From assembly GCF_003344045.1 (NCBI RefSeq), contig NZ_QFWX01000002.1, positions 62,001 to 126,000 of the forward strand: DNA of 64,000 nt. Direction: 5' to 3'. Below, one piece after another: positions 10,212 through 19,438 of the stretch. A program made the position numbers and the translations under genes. The notes beneath the pieces were generated by a model that did not search any database, was not told the DNA's origin, and saw only the letters and a program-made list of their open reading frames with translations. The DNA is from Marinobacter vulgaris (lineage in GTDB: Bacteria > Pseudomonadota > Gammaproteobacteria > Pseudomonadales > Oleiphilaceae). The number at the start of each line of letters is the position of its first letter. Position 1 is the stretch's first letter.

Positions 10212-10688
10212 TTACTCCCCTCCAGAGGACTGGAGCTGTATGTAGTTCTGGATACCCATCTGGGAAATCATTTCCAGTTGGGTTTCAAGCCAGTCGATGT
10301 GTTCTTCTTCGCTCTCCAGGATACGCCTGAACAGCTCCCTTGAGCCGTAATCCTTTATCTCGTCGCAGTATGCGACCGCCTCCACATACTCCGCGTGGCC
10401 CGCCTGCTCAAGTTTCAGGTCGCAGTGGAGCATCTCCTCCACGTTCTCGCCAATCAGCAACTTGTTCAAGTCCTGGAGGTTGGGCAACCCCTCGAGAAAC
10501 AGAATACGCTCAATCAGCTGATCAGCGTGCTTCATCTCATCGATTGACTCTTCGTACTCTTTTTCCGCCAGCTTGGTGACACCCCAGTCCTTGTACATAC
10601 GGGCATGCAGGAAGTACTGATTGATGGCGGTCAGCTCGCTGGCAAGCGCCTTGTTGAGATACTGGATGACTTTTTTGTCGCCTTTCAT
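10212..10688 (-). CDS. bfr: Bacterioferritin
   Basis: A 158-residue four-helix ferritin that stores iron as a 24-mer. All ferroxidase ligands are in the usual places: Glu18, Glu51, His54, Glu94, Glu127 and His130. Met52, the haem ligand shared between subunits, is present, so this is a haem-binding Bfr. The length is exactly typical. It is followed by the phosphomutase gene and preceded by bfd on the same strand, the usual partner for iron release. Confidence 0.96.
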   Translation of the reverse strand: MKGDKKVIQYLNKALASELTAINQYFLHARMYKDWGVTKLAEKEYEESIDEMKHADQLIERILFLEGLPNLQDLNKLLIGENVEEMLHCDLKLEQAGHAEYVEAVAYCDEIKDYGSRELFRRILESEEEHIDWLETQLEMISQMGIQNYIQLQSSGGE

Positions 10689-10804
10689 GACCCTGATCCT
10701 TCTTTAATGAATGCTTTAATCCAATAGGATAGACCGTTTAGACGCGATAAAAAATCCCACCTGTAAAGAGGTCGCAAATGGAAAGCAGGGTGACGCGTCG
10801 CGCT

Positions 10805-11011
10805 TCAGGCTGGCTGCGCAAGCATATTGGCCATGGCCAGATAATCCGGGGTTCGGCTCTCACGCAGTATTTGACGCGCACTGCAGGCGCAGCGGCCACA
10901 CTGGGTGCCGACGCCAAGCTCTTTGCCAAGCTGGCGCATGGAACTGACACCGCTGTCGGCGGCTTCGCGGATTTCTCTGTCTGTCACACCATGGCAAAGA
11001 CATACGTACAT
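10805..11011 (-). CDS. bfd: Bacterioferritin-associated ferredoxin
   Basis: 68 residues. The [2Fe-2S] ligands Cys4, Cys6, Cys38 and Cys41 show the Bfd spacing (CxC, then CxxC). It reduces ferric iron stored in Bfr so that it can be released. It lies 116 bp upstream of bfr on the same strand. A Fur box just upstream of its start fits induction under iron limitation. Confidence 0.95.
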   Translation of the reverse strand: MYVCLCHGVTDREIREAADSGVSSMRQLGKELGVGTQCGRCACSARQILRESRTPDYLAMANMLAQPA

Positions 11012-11042
11012 GGGAGTCGCTCACAGGGCCAATGAAAAGTAC

Positions 11043-11057
11043 TGATAATTATTGTCA
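11043..11057. promoter_or_regulatory. Fur box upstream of bfd
   Basis: TGATAATTATTGTCA matches the 7-1-7 Fur consensus (TGATAAT, N, ATTATCA) with one mismatch. It sits 32 bp upstream of the bfd start codon, where bound Fur would block the promoter. Confidence 0.75.
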
Positions 11058-11119
11058 TTTGCATGCGGCTTTGCAAGCCCTGCGAGTGTTTTTTGTGCAG
11101 TTAATTGCACCAGCTTTTT

Positions 11120-11851
11120 TCACATGCTCGTCAAGCGGAACGCCAACGGCAGGATAAAGGCGGTAAAAATACCGGTCAGGCCCATGCCCAGGGAAGCAAA
11201 GGCGCCTGCGGTGGGGCCTATTTCAAACGCCCTTGCCGTGCCAATGGCATGGCCATTCAACCCCAGGGCAAAACCGAGGATGCGGGGATCGGTGATGGTG
11301 AGCCAGCGGGCGGTGAAGTCGACAAACAGCGTCGCCAGCATCCCGGTAATCAGTAGCCCGCCCATCATCAGCGACACAGAGCCACCGAGCTGCTCGGTAA
11401 TGCCGATCGCTATGGGTGCCGTCACCGACTTCGGTGCCAGGGAGGCCAGCACTTCCGTTGACGCCCCCAGCGAGGCAGCAATCACCACGGCGTAAACAGC
11501 AGCCAGCGTGGCCGCGACCGGCAACGTAAACAGTATAGGCCGCCACAGCGCCCGGATGTGGTGCATCTGCTGGTACAGCGGCACACCCAGCGCCACCGTG
11601 GCCGGACCCAGCAGAACTGATAGCCACCGGGAGCCTTCACGATATTCGGCGTAATCGATCTTCAGAATGACAATCATGCCGCTGACCAGCATGGCAGACA
11701 TCAGGATGGGCGGAAGCCACAGCGGCTGCTTCAGTAGCCTGAAAAGGCGATTACCGGCAAAAAAGGCCCCCAGTGTCAGAACAATCGCCAACGCCGGGCT
11801 GGAGGAAAGCAGGCCCAGTAATTCCTGAAAACGGCCGGACAATTCACTCAT
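11120..11851 (-). CDS. LrgB/CidB family inner membrane protein
   Basis: About 243 residues, almost entirely hydrophobic, with multiple membrane helices. Family signatures include GPATVALGVPLYQQ and the conserved SVTAPIAIGITEQLGG segment. Members of this family work with LrgA/CidA-type partners in envelope stress, pyruvate/glycolate transport or murein hydrolase control, depending on the organism. ATG at 11851 has GGAGGG upstream and overlaps the lrgA-like gene by 8 bp, so the pair is translationally coupled. Confidence 0.88.
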   Translation of the reverse strand: MSELSGRFQELLGLLSSSPALAIVLTLGAFFAGNRLFRLLKQPLWLPPILMSAMLVSGMIVILKIDYAEYREGSRWLSVLLGPATVALGVPLYQQMHHIRALWRPILFTLPVAATLAAVYAVVIAASLGASTEVLASLAPKSVTAPIAIGITEQLGGSVSLMMGGLLITGMLATLFVDFTARWLTITDPRILGFALGLNGHAIGTARAFEIGPTAGAFASLGMGLTGIFTAFILPLAFRLTSM

Positions 11852-12203
11852 GGCCGCCACCCTCCGGACCGCTGAAACGCTGCATCAGCCACAGCGTGGT
11901 GAGGACACTCAGCAAGGTGCCCACGGCCAGCGCGGCGCCAATCGCCAGCCATTGCCCCGCAAACTCGTCGGCCACAAAAAACACACCCACCACTCCCGGC
12001 ATGATCAGCAACACCAGTACCGATATCAGCGCCTGGCTTGACCCCGCAAGGCTGTCGCTGATGGACCCCTTGAGCATCAGCAACAGGGTGAGCAGGATCA
12101 TTCCGATAACGCCGCCACTCACCGGCAACGCCAGCAATACCCTGAGGGCCTCACCGGCAATAAAGAACCCCGTCAAAACCAGAAAACCGTTCAACATCGA
12201 CAT
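11844..12203 (-). CDS. LrgA/CidA family holin-like membrane protein
   Basis: About 119 residues with four membrane helices; LALPVSGGVIGMILLTLLL matches the family core. The ATG at 12203 fits the family N-terminus (MSMLNGFLVLTGF); the longer frame adds 18 non-homologous residues. It overlaps the downstream lrgB-like gene by 8 bp. Together they form the usual two-gene unit. The substrate is not evident from sequence. Confidence 0.88.
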   Translation of the reverse strand: MSMLNGFLVLTGFFIAGEALRVLLALPVSGGVIGMILLTLLLMLKGSISDSLAGSSQALISVLVLLIMPGVVGVFFVADEFAGQWLAIGAALAVGTLLSVLTTLWLMQRFSGPEGGGHE

Positions 12204-12274
12204 GGCTGTTGTTTCTCTGCTGGATATTTGATTTACACTGGTGCCCCGTCCGGCCAATCAAAACAGGAAGCCCA

Positions 12275-12817
12275 ATGGCTCTCAAGGCAACCATCTTCAA
12301 GGCGACGCTCAATATCGCTGACATGGACAGGCACTACTATGCTGACCACCACCTCACCCTCGCCCGCCATCCGTCGGAGACTGACGAGCGCATGATGATA
12401 CGCCTGCTGGCCTTCATACTGAACGCCAGTGAAAGCCTGGAATTCACCAAGGGCATCAGCACGGATGACGAGCCGGACCTGTGGCAGAAAAGCCTGAGCG
12501 ACGAGATCGAACTGTGGATCGAGCTCGGCCTGCCGGACGAGAGCCGTCTGCGCAAGGCCTGCAACCGTGCGGACCAGGTTATCCTGTATACCTATGGCGG
12601 TCGTGCCGTGCCCCTGTGGTGGGAAAAACACCGGGGCAAACTGGCCCGCTTCAGCAACCTCACCATCGTCAACCTGCCACCGGAAGCCACCGAGCCCCTT
12701 GCCGACCTGGCGGAACGCGGCATGAACCTGCAGTGCACCATCCAGGACGGAACCGTGAATATCGGCAACGAGCAAGCCCTCGTCAGCCTGACGCCCGAGC
12801 TCCTCCATCCTGAATAA
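12275..12817 (+). CDS. yaeQ: YaeQ family protein
   Basis: 180 residues, nearly identical in length to E. coli YaeQ. The start MALKATIFKATLNIADMDRHYY and the DERMMIRLLAF segment are characteristic. The fold is related to PD-(D/E)xK nucleases; E. coli YaeQ was reported as a high-copy suppressor linked to RfaH, but its role is unclear. ATG 12275 is chosen because upstream codons read into the promoter region. It is divergent from the LrgAB pair. Confidence 0.92.
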   Translation: MALKATIFKATLNIADMDRHYYADHHLTLARHPSETDERMMIRLLAFILNASESLEFTKGISTDDEPDLWQKSLSDEIELWIELGLPDESRLRKACNRADQVILYTYGGRAVPLWWEKHRGKLARFSNLTIVNLPPEATEPLADLAERGMNLQCTIQDGTVNIGNEQALVSLTPELLHPE

Positions 12818-12850
12818 AAATCCACCACCCGGGTCTACCAGAACGATACA

Positions 12851-12868
12851 GTTTACGTTAAGGTAAAC
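12851..12868. promoter_or_regulatory. LiuR-like palindrome upstream of the BCKDH operon
   Basis: GTTTACGTTAAGGTAAAC is a 6-bp inverted repeat with a 6-bp spacer, extended by one more pair on each side. It resembles the MerR-family LiuR operator reported for branched-chain amino-acid catabolism genes in gammaproteobacteria. It lies 118 bp upstream of the E1-alpha start. Assignment to LiuR is inference; no liuR gene is visible here. Confidence 0.5.
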
Positions 12869-12932
12869 TCTGGTCGACGCTGGCCGGAGCCGCACCAGGT
12901 TCCGTCAGTTTGGCTATACTCATAAAACACCG

Positions 12933-12955
12933 ACACCCTCACAAGGGGTGTTTTG
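12933..12955 (+). terminator. Short hairpin with T-run in the BCKDH leader
   Basis: ACACCC and GGGTGT form a 6-bp stem followed by TTTTGTT. A TATACT hexamer at about 12916-12921 would place the hairpin inside the leader of the E1-alpha transcript, so it could be an attenuator, or simply the terminator of yaeQ. Confidence 0.35.
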
Positions 12956-12986
12956 TTCCTCAGGCCACTACCCCAGGAAGAGGATT

Positions 12987-14171
12987 ATGACAACAACAAA
13001 AGCCAGAGTTGTTTATTCCCCGGTATTTACCGATGGTGCGGAATTCCGGATTCCCACCTTCAAACTACTGAAGCAGGACGGTTCCCTCTACAAGGGTGCC
13101 AAGGCCCCTGACCTCGATAAAGACAAAGCCCTGCGCATATATCGCGCGATGGTTACCACCCGAATTCTCGATGAACGCATGCTTGCCGCCCAGCGCCAGG
13201 GGCGTCTGAGCTTCTACATGCAGTGCACCGGCGAGGAAGCTGCCGTGGTCGGCAGTGCCGCCGCACTGGACGACGCCGACATGATCATGGCGCAGTACCG
13301 TGAGCAGGGTGCACTGGCCTATCGCGGCTTCACCATCGATGAGTTCATGAACCAGCTGTTCGGCAATGAACTGGACTACGGCAAAGGCCGCCAGATGCCG
13401 GTTCACTATGGTTCCAGCAAGCTGAACTACATGACTATCTCATCGCCTTTGGCCACCCAGATCCCCCAGGCCACCGGTTATGCCTACGGCCAGAAACTGG
13501 CCGGCGACGGCCACTGCACCATTACCTATTTCGGCGAAGGTGCCGCCTCGGAAGGGGACTTTCACGCTGCCCTGAACATGGCGGCCGTGCACCGGGTTCC
13601 GGTGATTTTCCTCTGTCGCAACAACGGCTACGCCATCTCCACACCGGCCGCCGAACAGTTTGCCGCCGATGGTGTTGCGCCCCGCGCCTACGGTTACAAG
13701 ATGGATGTGATCCGGGTGGATGGCAACGACATCCTGGCTGTCCACGAAGCCACCAGAGCGGCACGCACCCTGGCGGTAGAACACAATCGCCCGGTGCTGA
13801 TTGAAACCATGACCTATCGCCTGGCTGCGCACTCTTCCTCCGATGACCCATCCGGCTACCGCAGCAAGGACGAAGAAGCCGTGTGGCGTGAAAAAGATCC
13901 CATCCTGCGGATGCGCCTCTGGCTCGAGAGCAAGAAGTGGTGGAGCGAGGATGACGAGAAACAGCTGCAGGAAAACATGCGCCGCGAGGTTCTGGAAACC
14001 ATGAAGCGGGCACAAAAGCGCCCGCCACCGGCGCTGGATACCCTGGTCAGCGATGTCTACGACGAGGTGCCGCCAGCCCTGGCCGAACAGTTCGACAGCC
14101 TCAAGTCTCACATCCGCCGGCATCCGGACGCCTATCCCAAGAGCGCCGAACACGCCAAGGGAGGGCTCTGA
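12987..14171 (+). CDS. bkdA1: Branched-chain 2-oxoacid dehydrogenase E1 alpha subunit
   Basis: 394 residues of the thiamine-diphosphate E1-alpha family. The ThDP-binding segment is [19 protein letters not shown], ending in the NN of [10 protein letters not shown]. The phosphorylation-loop region reads [15 protein letters not shown], typical of the 2-oxoisovalerate rather than the pyruvate enzyme. With E1-beta it decarboxylates the 2-oxoacids of valine, leucine and isoleucine and acylates E2. ATG 12987 has an AGGAAGAGGA ribosome site. It is the first gene of an operon with E1-beta, E2 and a kinase-like gene. Confidence 0.92.
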   Translation: MTTTKARVVYSPVFTDGAEFRIPTFKLLKQDGSLYKGAKAPDLDKDKALRIYRAMVTTRILDERMLAAQRQGRLSFYMQCTGEEAAVVGSAAALDDADMIMAQYREQGALAYRGFTIDEFMNQLFGNELDYGKGRQMPVHYGSSKLNYMTISSPLATQIPQATGYAYGQKLAGDGHCTITYFGEGAASEGDFHAALNMAAVHRVPVIFLCRNNGYAISTPAAEQFAADGVAPRAYGYKMDVIRVDGNDILAVHEATRAARTLAVEHNRPVLIETMTYRLAAHSSSDDPSGYRSKDEEAVWREKDPILRMRLWLESKKWWSEDDEKQLQENMRREVLETMKRAQKRPPPALDTLVSDVYDEVPPALAEQFDSLKSHIRRHPDAYPKSAEHAKGGL

Positions 14172-14172
14172 T

Positions 14173-15150
14173 ATGACACAGATGAATATGCTTCAGGCCA
14201 TCAACAACGCCCTCGATACCGCCATGGCCGCCAACGAGCGCGTGCTGTGTTTCGGTGAGGACGTGGGCGTTTTTGGTGGCGTTTTCCGGGCCACCAGCAA
14301 CCTGCAACAGAAATACGGCAAGGCCCGCTGCTTCAACACGCCACTGGTGGAGCAAGGCATCATCGGCTTTGCCAACGGCCTCGCGGCTCAGGGTTCGGTG
14401 CCGGTCGCCGAGATACAGTTTGCCGATTACATCTTCCCGGCCTTTGACCAGATCGTGAACGAGTCGGCCAAGTTCCGCTACCGCTCGGGCAACCTGTTCA
14501 ATGTGGGCGGGCTGACCATTCGCGCCCCCTACGGCGGCGGTATCGCCGGCGGGCTCTATCACTCGCAATCGCCCGAGGCCTACTTTGCCCATACACCGGG
14601 CCTGAAAGTTGTAGTCCCGCGCAACCCCCATCAGGCCAAGGGCCTGTTGCTGGCTGCCATCCACGATCAGAACCCGACCCTGTTCTTTGAGCCCAAACGG
14701 CTCTATCGCGCCTCAGTGGGCGAGGTGCCGGACGAAGACTACCGCCTGCCCCTGGGAGAAGCCGAAGTGCTCAAGGAAGGCACGGATATAACCGTGCTGG
14801 GCTGGGGCGCACAGATGGAAGTGATTGAACACGCCGTCGAGATGGCGGAAAAAGAAGGCGTTTCCTGTGAAGTCATCGACCTGAGAACCATCCTGCCGTG
14901 GGATGTGGAAACCGTGGCCAACTCGGTGTTCAAGACCGGGCGGCTGGTGGTTACCCACGAAGCCCCGCTGACCGGCGGCTTCGCCGGTGAGATTGCGGCG
15001 ACGATACAGGAGCGCTGCTTCCTGTACCTGGAGTCCCCGATCGCACGGGTGACCGGGATGGACACACCCTTCCCTCTGGTGCTGGAAAAAGAGCACCTGC
15101 CCAATCACCTGAAGGTCTATGAGGCCATCAGGTCGAGCGTGGAATTCTAG
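14173..15150 (+). CDS. bkdA2: Branched-chain 2-oxoacid dehydrogenase E1 beta subunit
   Basis: 325 residues, a typical transketolase-like E1-beta (start [18 protein letters not shown], then [17 protein letters not shown]). [23 protein letters not shown] and the [20 protein letters not shown] loop match the BCKDH branch. It completes the alpha2-beta2 E1 heterotetramer. The start codon lies one base after the E1-alpha stop, showing tight coupling. Confidence 0.93.
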   Translation: MTQMNMLQAINNALDTAMAANERVLCFGEDVGVFGGVFRATSNLQQKYGKARCFNTPLVEQGIIGFANGLAAQGSVPVAEIQFADYIFPAFDQIVNESAKFRYRSGNLFNVGGLTIRAPYGGGIAGGLYHSQSPEAYFAHTPGLKVVVPRNPHQAKGLLLAAIHDQNPTLFFEPKRLYRASVGEVPDEDYRLPLGEAEVLKEGTDITVLGWGAQMEVIEHAVEMAEKEGVSCEVIDLRTILPWDVETVANSVFKTGRLVVTHEAPLTGGFAGEIAATIQERCFLYLESPIARVTGMDTPFPLVLEKEHLPNHLKVYEAIRSSVEF

Positions 15151-15176
15151 GTTGATATCAGGACAGGAGAGCAATC

Positions 15177-16781
15177 ATGAGTGATTTTATACTGCCCGAT
15201 ATCGGCGAAGGTATCGTGGAGTGCGAACTGGTCAAATGGCTGGTCAGCGAAGGGGATGTCATCGAAGAGGACCAGCCGGTTGCCGAGGTGATGACCGACA
15301 AGGCCCTGGTGGAAATCCCGGCGCCCTATAAAGGCCGGGTGACCCGCCTCTATCACAAGGAAGGCGACATCGCGAAGGTCCACGCTCCGCTGTTCGAGTT
15401 GGTGGAAGACGGCGACGACAGTGACCAGGACGCAGCGCCTCAAACACCACCGAAAGAAGCAGGAGCTACCACGAACGAAGCAGAGCCTGTGCAGGAAACC
15501 TCCGGCACCACCACGGTCAATGACGATGAAACCGAAGACTTTATCCTCCCCGATATCGGCGAAGGCATCGTCGAATGCGAGGTGGTGGAATGGCGTGTGG
15601 CCGAAGGTGACGAGATCGAGGAAGACCAGCCCGTGGTCGATGTCATGACCGATAAGGCCATGGTCGAAATTACCGCGCCCAAGGCAGGCCGCGTCACCAG
15701 GCTTTACCACAAGCAGCAGGAGATGGCCCGGGTGCATTCTCCGCTGTTTGCGTTTGTTCCCCGCGACCGTGACGAGCCCACCGAGGCAAAAGCTGCATCG
15801 AAGCCGGCACCGGAACCCTCAGCGGCCACCGCCAAACCCGTTTCGACAGGAACCCGGCAGCGGATTCCTGCCAGCCCCGCTGTGCGCCGCCTGGTACGGG
15901 AGCATAATCTGAACCTGACGGATATCGCCGGTTCCGGCAAGGATGGCCGGGTGCTGAAGGCCGATGTGCTGGCACACCTGGACAAGCCAACCGCGCCGTC
16001 ACAGAGCCAGGAAGGCACGGATGAATCGCAGCCAGCAAGCCGGGGCCGCGGAGGCCGCATGCCGGAGCGTGAGCAGGAAGTCCGGATCGAACCGATCAAG
16101 GGCATGAAAGCGGCAATGGCCCGCAGCATGGTCAAGTCGGCAACGACGATCCCCCACTTCATCTACAGCGAAGACATCGACGTTACGGACCTGCTGAAAC
16201 TGCGGGAGCAGCTCAAACCGGAAGCCGAAGCCAGAAGCTCGCGGCTGACACTGATGCCCTTCGTCATGAAGGCCATGGCCCTGGCGGTTCAGGAGTTCCC
16301 GGTACTCAACAGCCGCGTCAACGACGACGTTACGGAGATTCATTATCTGCCCAACTGCAATATCGGCATGGCGGTGGATGGCAAGGCGGGGCTGATGGTC
16401 CCCAACGTCAAGAGCGTTGAGAGTCTGACCCTGCTGGGCATTGCCGACGAAGTGGCGCGCCTGACCGAAGCAGCCCGCTCTGGCCGGGTGAGCCAGGAGG
16501 ACCTCAAGGGCGGCACCATCACCATCTCCAACATTGGCGCACTGGGCGGCACCTACGCCTCGCCCATCATCAATGCGCCAGAAGTGGCGATTGTGGCTCT
16601 CGGCCGTACCCAGAAACTGCCACGCTTCGATGCCAATGGCCAGGTGGTGGAACGAGCCATCATGACCGTAAGCTGGGCGGGTGACCACCGCATCATCGAT
16701 GGCGGCACCATTGCGCGTTTCTGCAATCGCTGGAAGGGTTATCTGGAATCGCCGCAATCAATGCTGCTGCATCTGGGCTGA
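15177..16781 (+). CDS. bkdB: Dihydrolipoyl acyltransferase (E2) with two lipoyl domains
   Basis: 534 residues. There are two lipoyl domains, with modified lysines near 42 and 160 in the repeated context VMTDKA, joined by an acidic linker. A peripheral subunit-binding domain (PASPAVRRLVREHNLNL) follows, then the acyltransferase domain with the DHRIIDGGT catalytic motif near the C terminus. It transfers the acyl group to CoA. Many bacterial BCKDH E2 proteins have a single lipoyl domain, so the tandem pair is noteworthy. No E3 gene lies nearby; it must be supplied from elsewhere in the genome. Confidence 0.93.
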   Translation: MSDFILPDIGEGIVECELVKWLVSEGDVIEEDQPVAEVMTDKALVEIPAPYKGRVTRLYHKEGDIAKVHAPLFELVEDGDDSDQDAAPQTPPKEAGATTNEAEPVQETSGTTTVNDDETEDFILPDIGEGIVECEVVEWRVAEGDEIEEDQPVVDVMTDKAMVEITAPKAGRVTRLYHKQQEMARVHSPLFAFVPRDRDEPTEAKAASKPAPEPSAATAKPVSTGTRQRIPASPAVRRLVREHNLNLTDIAGSGKDGRVLKADVLAHLDKPTAPSQSQEGTDESQPASRGRGGRMPEREQEVRIEPIKGMKAAMARSMVKSATTIPHFIYSEDIDVTDLLKLREQLKPEAEARSSRLTLMPFVMKAMALAVQEFPVLNSRVNDDVTEIHYLPNCNIGMAVDGKAGLMVPNVKSVESLTLLGIADEVARLTEAARSGRVSQEDLKGGTITISNIGALGGTYASPIINAPEVAIVALGRTQKLPRFDANGQVVERAIMTVSWAGDHRIIDGGTIARFCNRWKGYLESPQSMLLHLG

Positions 16782-16790
16782 CAGGGCATC

Positions 16791-18635
16791 ATGGCGCAGA
16801 AGACACAGCTTCAGCAGTTCTACATACCTGAAGAGCAGTCGATCTATCTGCTCAGCCATGACGATGCCAAGAAGCTCAAGGACTGGGTAGCGCTGTGCGC
16901 CGCCCAGCTCCGCCAACTGGGTTACCTCGACATCGAACTGATCGGCAAGGGCGCCTACGGCTTCGTGTTCGCAGGCCGCCTGCCAAGCCCGGACCACACC
17001 GGCCCCGAGCACGTCTTCAAGTTCACCCGCATCAACCTGCCCCAGCACCTGCAGGACCGCCTGGAGGACGAAGCCTACATCCTCGAACAGGTCCGGCATC
17101 CCAGGGTACCCCGGCTGATTGCCTATCAACGGGCGCACAACCAGCCCATCCTGGTGATGGAACGGGCAGCCGGCCTTAACCTGGAGGAAGTCTCCCTGCG
17201 CGAGGGTCGCCTGAAACCCCGGTTGGTAATGCGAATCGCTGACCAGCTTGGCGACATTCTGCGCAACCTGCGCCGCGAGAACGGCCCTGCCGGGCGCCCT
17301 ATCGTGCATGGCGACATCAAGCCATCCAACCTGGTGTTCGACGCCAGCACCGAGAACATCGCCCTTATCGACTGGGGCTCGTCGGTGTTCGCGCAGCTCG
17401 ACGCCAACCAGCAGTTCCTCACCACCAATGTCATGGAACTGATGTCCGACAACCTGCAGCAGACCAACGCACGGCTGGGCGATGTCTATTTCATTGGCGA
17501 GGAGCAGCTCAACGGTGGCCTGTCGTCCCCGCGTTTCGATGAACAGGGCGCGGCAGGAACTCTCTACGCGCTGGCTTCCGGCCAGTCGTGCCGCTTCGGG
17601 CACCAGGCGATTCCCGCCACCTCTCTAGGCTTGCCCATGGAATTCGCCCGCATGCTCGATGGCATGCTGTCCCCGGACCCGGAGAAGCGCCGGCAAGCTG
17701 GTGACTACTATTTGAGTGAAATGCCCCGAATGGCCCGCACAGTGATGATCGATCTGCCGGAGCCTCCGCCAAACCCGTTGGTACCGGTCTGGACACGGGC
17801 CTCGGATCACGAGATCGATACCGTGGTGTACAGCTCACGCAAATCCTTCCTGCGACAGGAAGGGGCCCCGGAAACCCTCAATGACGTCAACGATGTTCAG
17901 CTGGACCGCTACTACAAGAACTTCATGCAGGGCATGGGCGAGACGGAGAAGGCATTCCTGGCCGCTGTCAGCCGGCTCGGGCGATACCCGGTTGAAGGCG
18001 GCCTCGCCGTGCGCTGGGAGAGCGACGGCGTCTATATTGATACGTCGCTGAACCTGCACGACCCCGCTCTCAAGACCGCCTTTACCCGGGCCGTCAACAA
18101 CATGGTGCACCTGGCCCAGGCCATCTACCGCCAGGGCATTTTCAAGAGCTGCCTGTTCAACGCCCGCAACACCCTGCACATCGACCGCGACGAGCCGGAC
18201 CAGCCGTTCGTCACCGAACCCGGCATGCGACTGCGCTACGAGGTCAGCGCAGCGCCGGAGGTAGAAGACGAATCAAGGGTGCATTCCTACTTCGAGGACG
18301 GCCCCGACCCGGAAGAATTCCTGGTGCTGCCGCAAACCATCATCAGCGCGCTGGAATCCCTCAACGATATCCACCACACCGGCATGATCATCTTCGAGGC
18401 TCTGCCCCGCCATCTCAAGATCCACAGCCACTACCGACTGCTGGACCCCGAGCGGGAAGGCGAATTCTCCCGCCTGCTCGAGGAAATCCTTTCCTCAGTA
18501 GACAGGATCACCGGCCTGGGCGTTTCCGGCTTCATGAAAATGCCCTACAAGGACACCCGCTTCTTCCCTCACATAGAACGCCTTCCCGAACGCTACTACC
18601 CCAGAAACCCCAGAGCCGAAGCCGATCCCGCCTGA
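16791..18635 (+). CDS. Ser/Thr protein kinase-like protein in the BCKDH operon
   Basis: 614 residues. The N-terminal half is a protein-kinase fold: glycine loop GKGAYGFVF (52-60), candidate ATP lysine Lys77 in VFKFTR, Glu94, catalytic HGDIKPSN (Asp175, Lys177, Asn180) and DWG (194-196) in place of DFG. All catalytic residues appear present. The C-terminal ~300 residues are an unrecognised mixed helix/sheet region without membrane segments. It starts 9 bp after the E2 stop, so it is probably co-transcribed. It is not related by these motifs to mitochondrial BCKDH kinase, which has a histidine-kinase-type fold. The target is unknown. Confidence 0.82.
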   Translation: MAQKTQLQQFYIPEEQSIYLLSHDDAKKLKDWVALCAAQLRQLGYLDIELIGKGAYGFVFAGRLPSPDHTGPEHVFKFTRINLPQHLQDRLEDEAYILEQVRHPRVPRLIAYQRAHNQPILVMERAAGLNLEEVSLREGRLKPRLVMRIADQLGDILRNLRRENGPAGRPIVHGDIKPSNLVFDASTENIALIDWGSSVFAQLDANQQFLTTNVMELMSDNLQQTNARLGDVYFIGEEQLNGGLSSPRFDEQGAAGTLYALASGQSCRFGHQAIPATSLGLPMEFARMLDGMLSPDPEKRRQAGDYYLSEMPRMARTVMIDLPEPPPNPLVPVWTRASDHEIDTVVYSSRKSFLRQEGAPETLNDVNDVQLDRYYKNFMQGMGETEKAFLAAVSRLGRYPVEGGLAVRWESDGVYIDTSLNLHDPALKTAFTRAVNNMVHLAQAIYRQGIFKSCLFNARNTLHIDRDEPDQPFVTEPGMRLRYEVSAAPEVEDESRVHSYFEDGPDPEEFLVLPQTIISALESLNDIHHTGMIIFEALPRHLKIHSHYRLLDPEREGEFSRLLEEILSSVDRITGLGVSGFMKMPYKDTRFFPHIERLPERYYPRNPRAEADPA

Positions 18636-18738
18636 ATGCCCTGGCAGGTTAAACCCGCGGCAACAGGACTGGACAGAACACCCCATCACACGTAAGATTG
18701 CGCACTCGAAATTGATGCCACGGCGTTGATTCCGACAC

Positions 18739-18815
18739 CCGCCCGTAGCTCAGCTGGATAGAGCGCCGCCCTCCGGAGGCGGAGGTCAGAGGTTCGAATC
18801 CTCTCGGGCGGGCCA
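18739..18815 (+). tRNA. tRNA-Arg (anticodon CCG)
   Basis: A 77-base cloverleaf. The acceptor stem CCGCCCG pairs with CGGGCGG, the anticodon stem CCGCC/GGCGG carries loop CTCCGGA with anticodon CCG at 18773-18775, and the T arm is AGAGG TTCGAAT CCTCT. A discriminator G precedes an encoded CCA. It reads the CGG codon. Confidence 0.97.
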
Positions 18816-18823
18816 TATTTTTC

Positions 18824-18858
18824 AAGGGCTTACGTCAAAACGTAGGCCCTTTTTTATT
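18824..18858 (+). terminator. Intrinsic terminator after tRNA-Arg
   Basis: AAGGGCTTACG pairs with CGTAGGCCCTT (one mismatched position) around a short A-rich loop and is followed directly by a T-rich tract. Confidence 0.85.
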
Positions 18859-18859
18859 T

Positions 18860-19135
18860 TCCTGTGTCCAAAGCCCAACAGGGTTGCCCGACGCTCATTA
18901 AACACCACCTCCCAACCTCCCCGGCTCGAACACTCCGTTCCCAGGTACCAGCTTTCGTGCCGTCTATGATTGCCTTTAACCGTATTTCGGATGAGAGATT
19001 CATCAGGGATATGTTTTTGAATCATTCCCGCAAACTCAAGATCAATAGTTGCTGCAAAATGTGTGTTTTAGTTTCCAAGTCTCGGAAGACAGCATTCGGG
19101 AAGAAACTTGGCCAGCAACCTTGGCATTACGATCA
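18860..19135. other. Gene-free stretch downstream of tRNA-Arg
   Basis: No convincing coding frame, RNA or repeat is seen. The 3' end of the tRNA is not repeated further downstream in the window, so there is no sign of an attachment site. It leads into the first IS66 relic. Confidence 0.5.
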
Positions 19136-19345
19136 TCAGGCCTGGCCGGCTAAAGTCAGCTTCCAGGTGTCAGGCAATAGCCCGTCAATGGCATTGTTCT
19201 TCTGGATCGGCAGGGCTGCCAGTATATCCTTCAGATAAGCATAGGGGTCATGCCTGTTCAGCTTGGCTGACTGGATCAGTGTCATCAAAGCCACAGAACG
19301 CTGACCATTGCGTAGCGATCCTGCGAACAGCCAGTTGTTCTTGTT
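19136..19345 (-). pseudogene. IS66 family transposase (TnpC) C-terminal relic, left copy
   Basis: Read on the minus strand, this segment gives NNWLFAGSLRNGQRSVAL, then IQSAKLNRHDPYAYLKDIL, then the IDGLLPDTW ending and a stop. This is the conserved C-terminus of IS66 TnpC. A stop codon lies in frame just upstream, and the rest of the transposase, TnpA and TnpB are absent. It points outward, away from the CHAD gene, and mirrors a second relic at 23516-23668. Confidence 0.85.
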
Positions 19346-19438
19346 ATGCTGAATTCAGCATAGCCGTTCCCATCGGTTTTTATGTCTAAACTTTAGCTAC
19401 GGCACTTGGGCAAATAAGTTAGGGGGGGTTGCCGCGTT

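Noticed and set aside
9228-10343. 371-codon open frame antisense to cpsG and bfr
   Set aside because: Covers two clear genes in antisense and has no domain; shadow frame.
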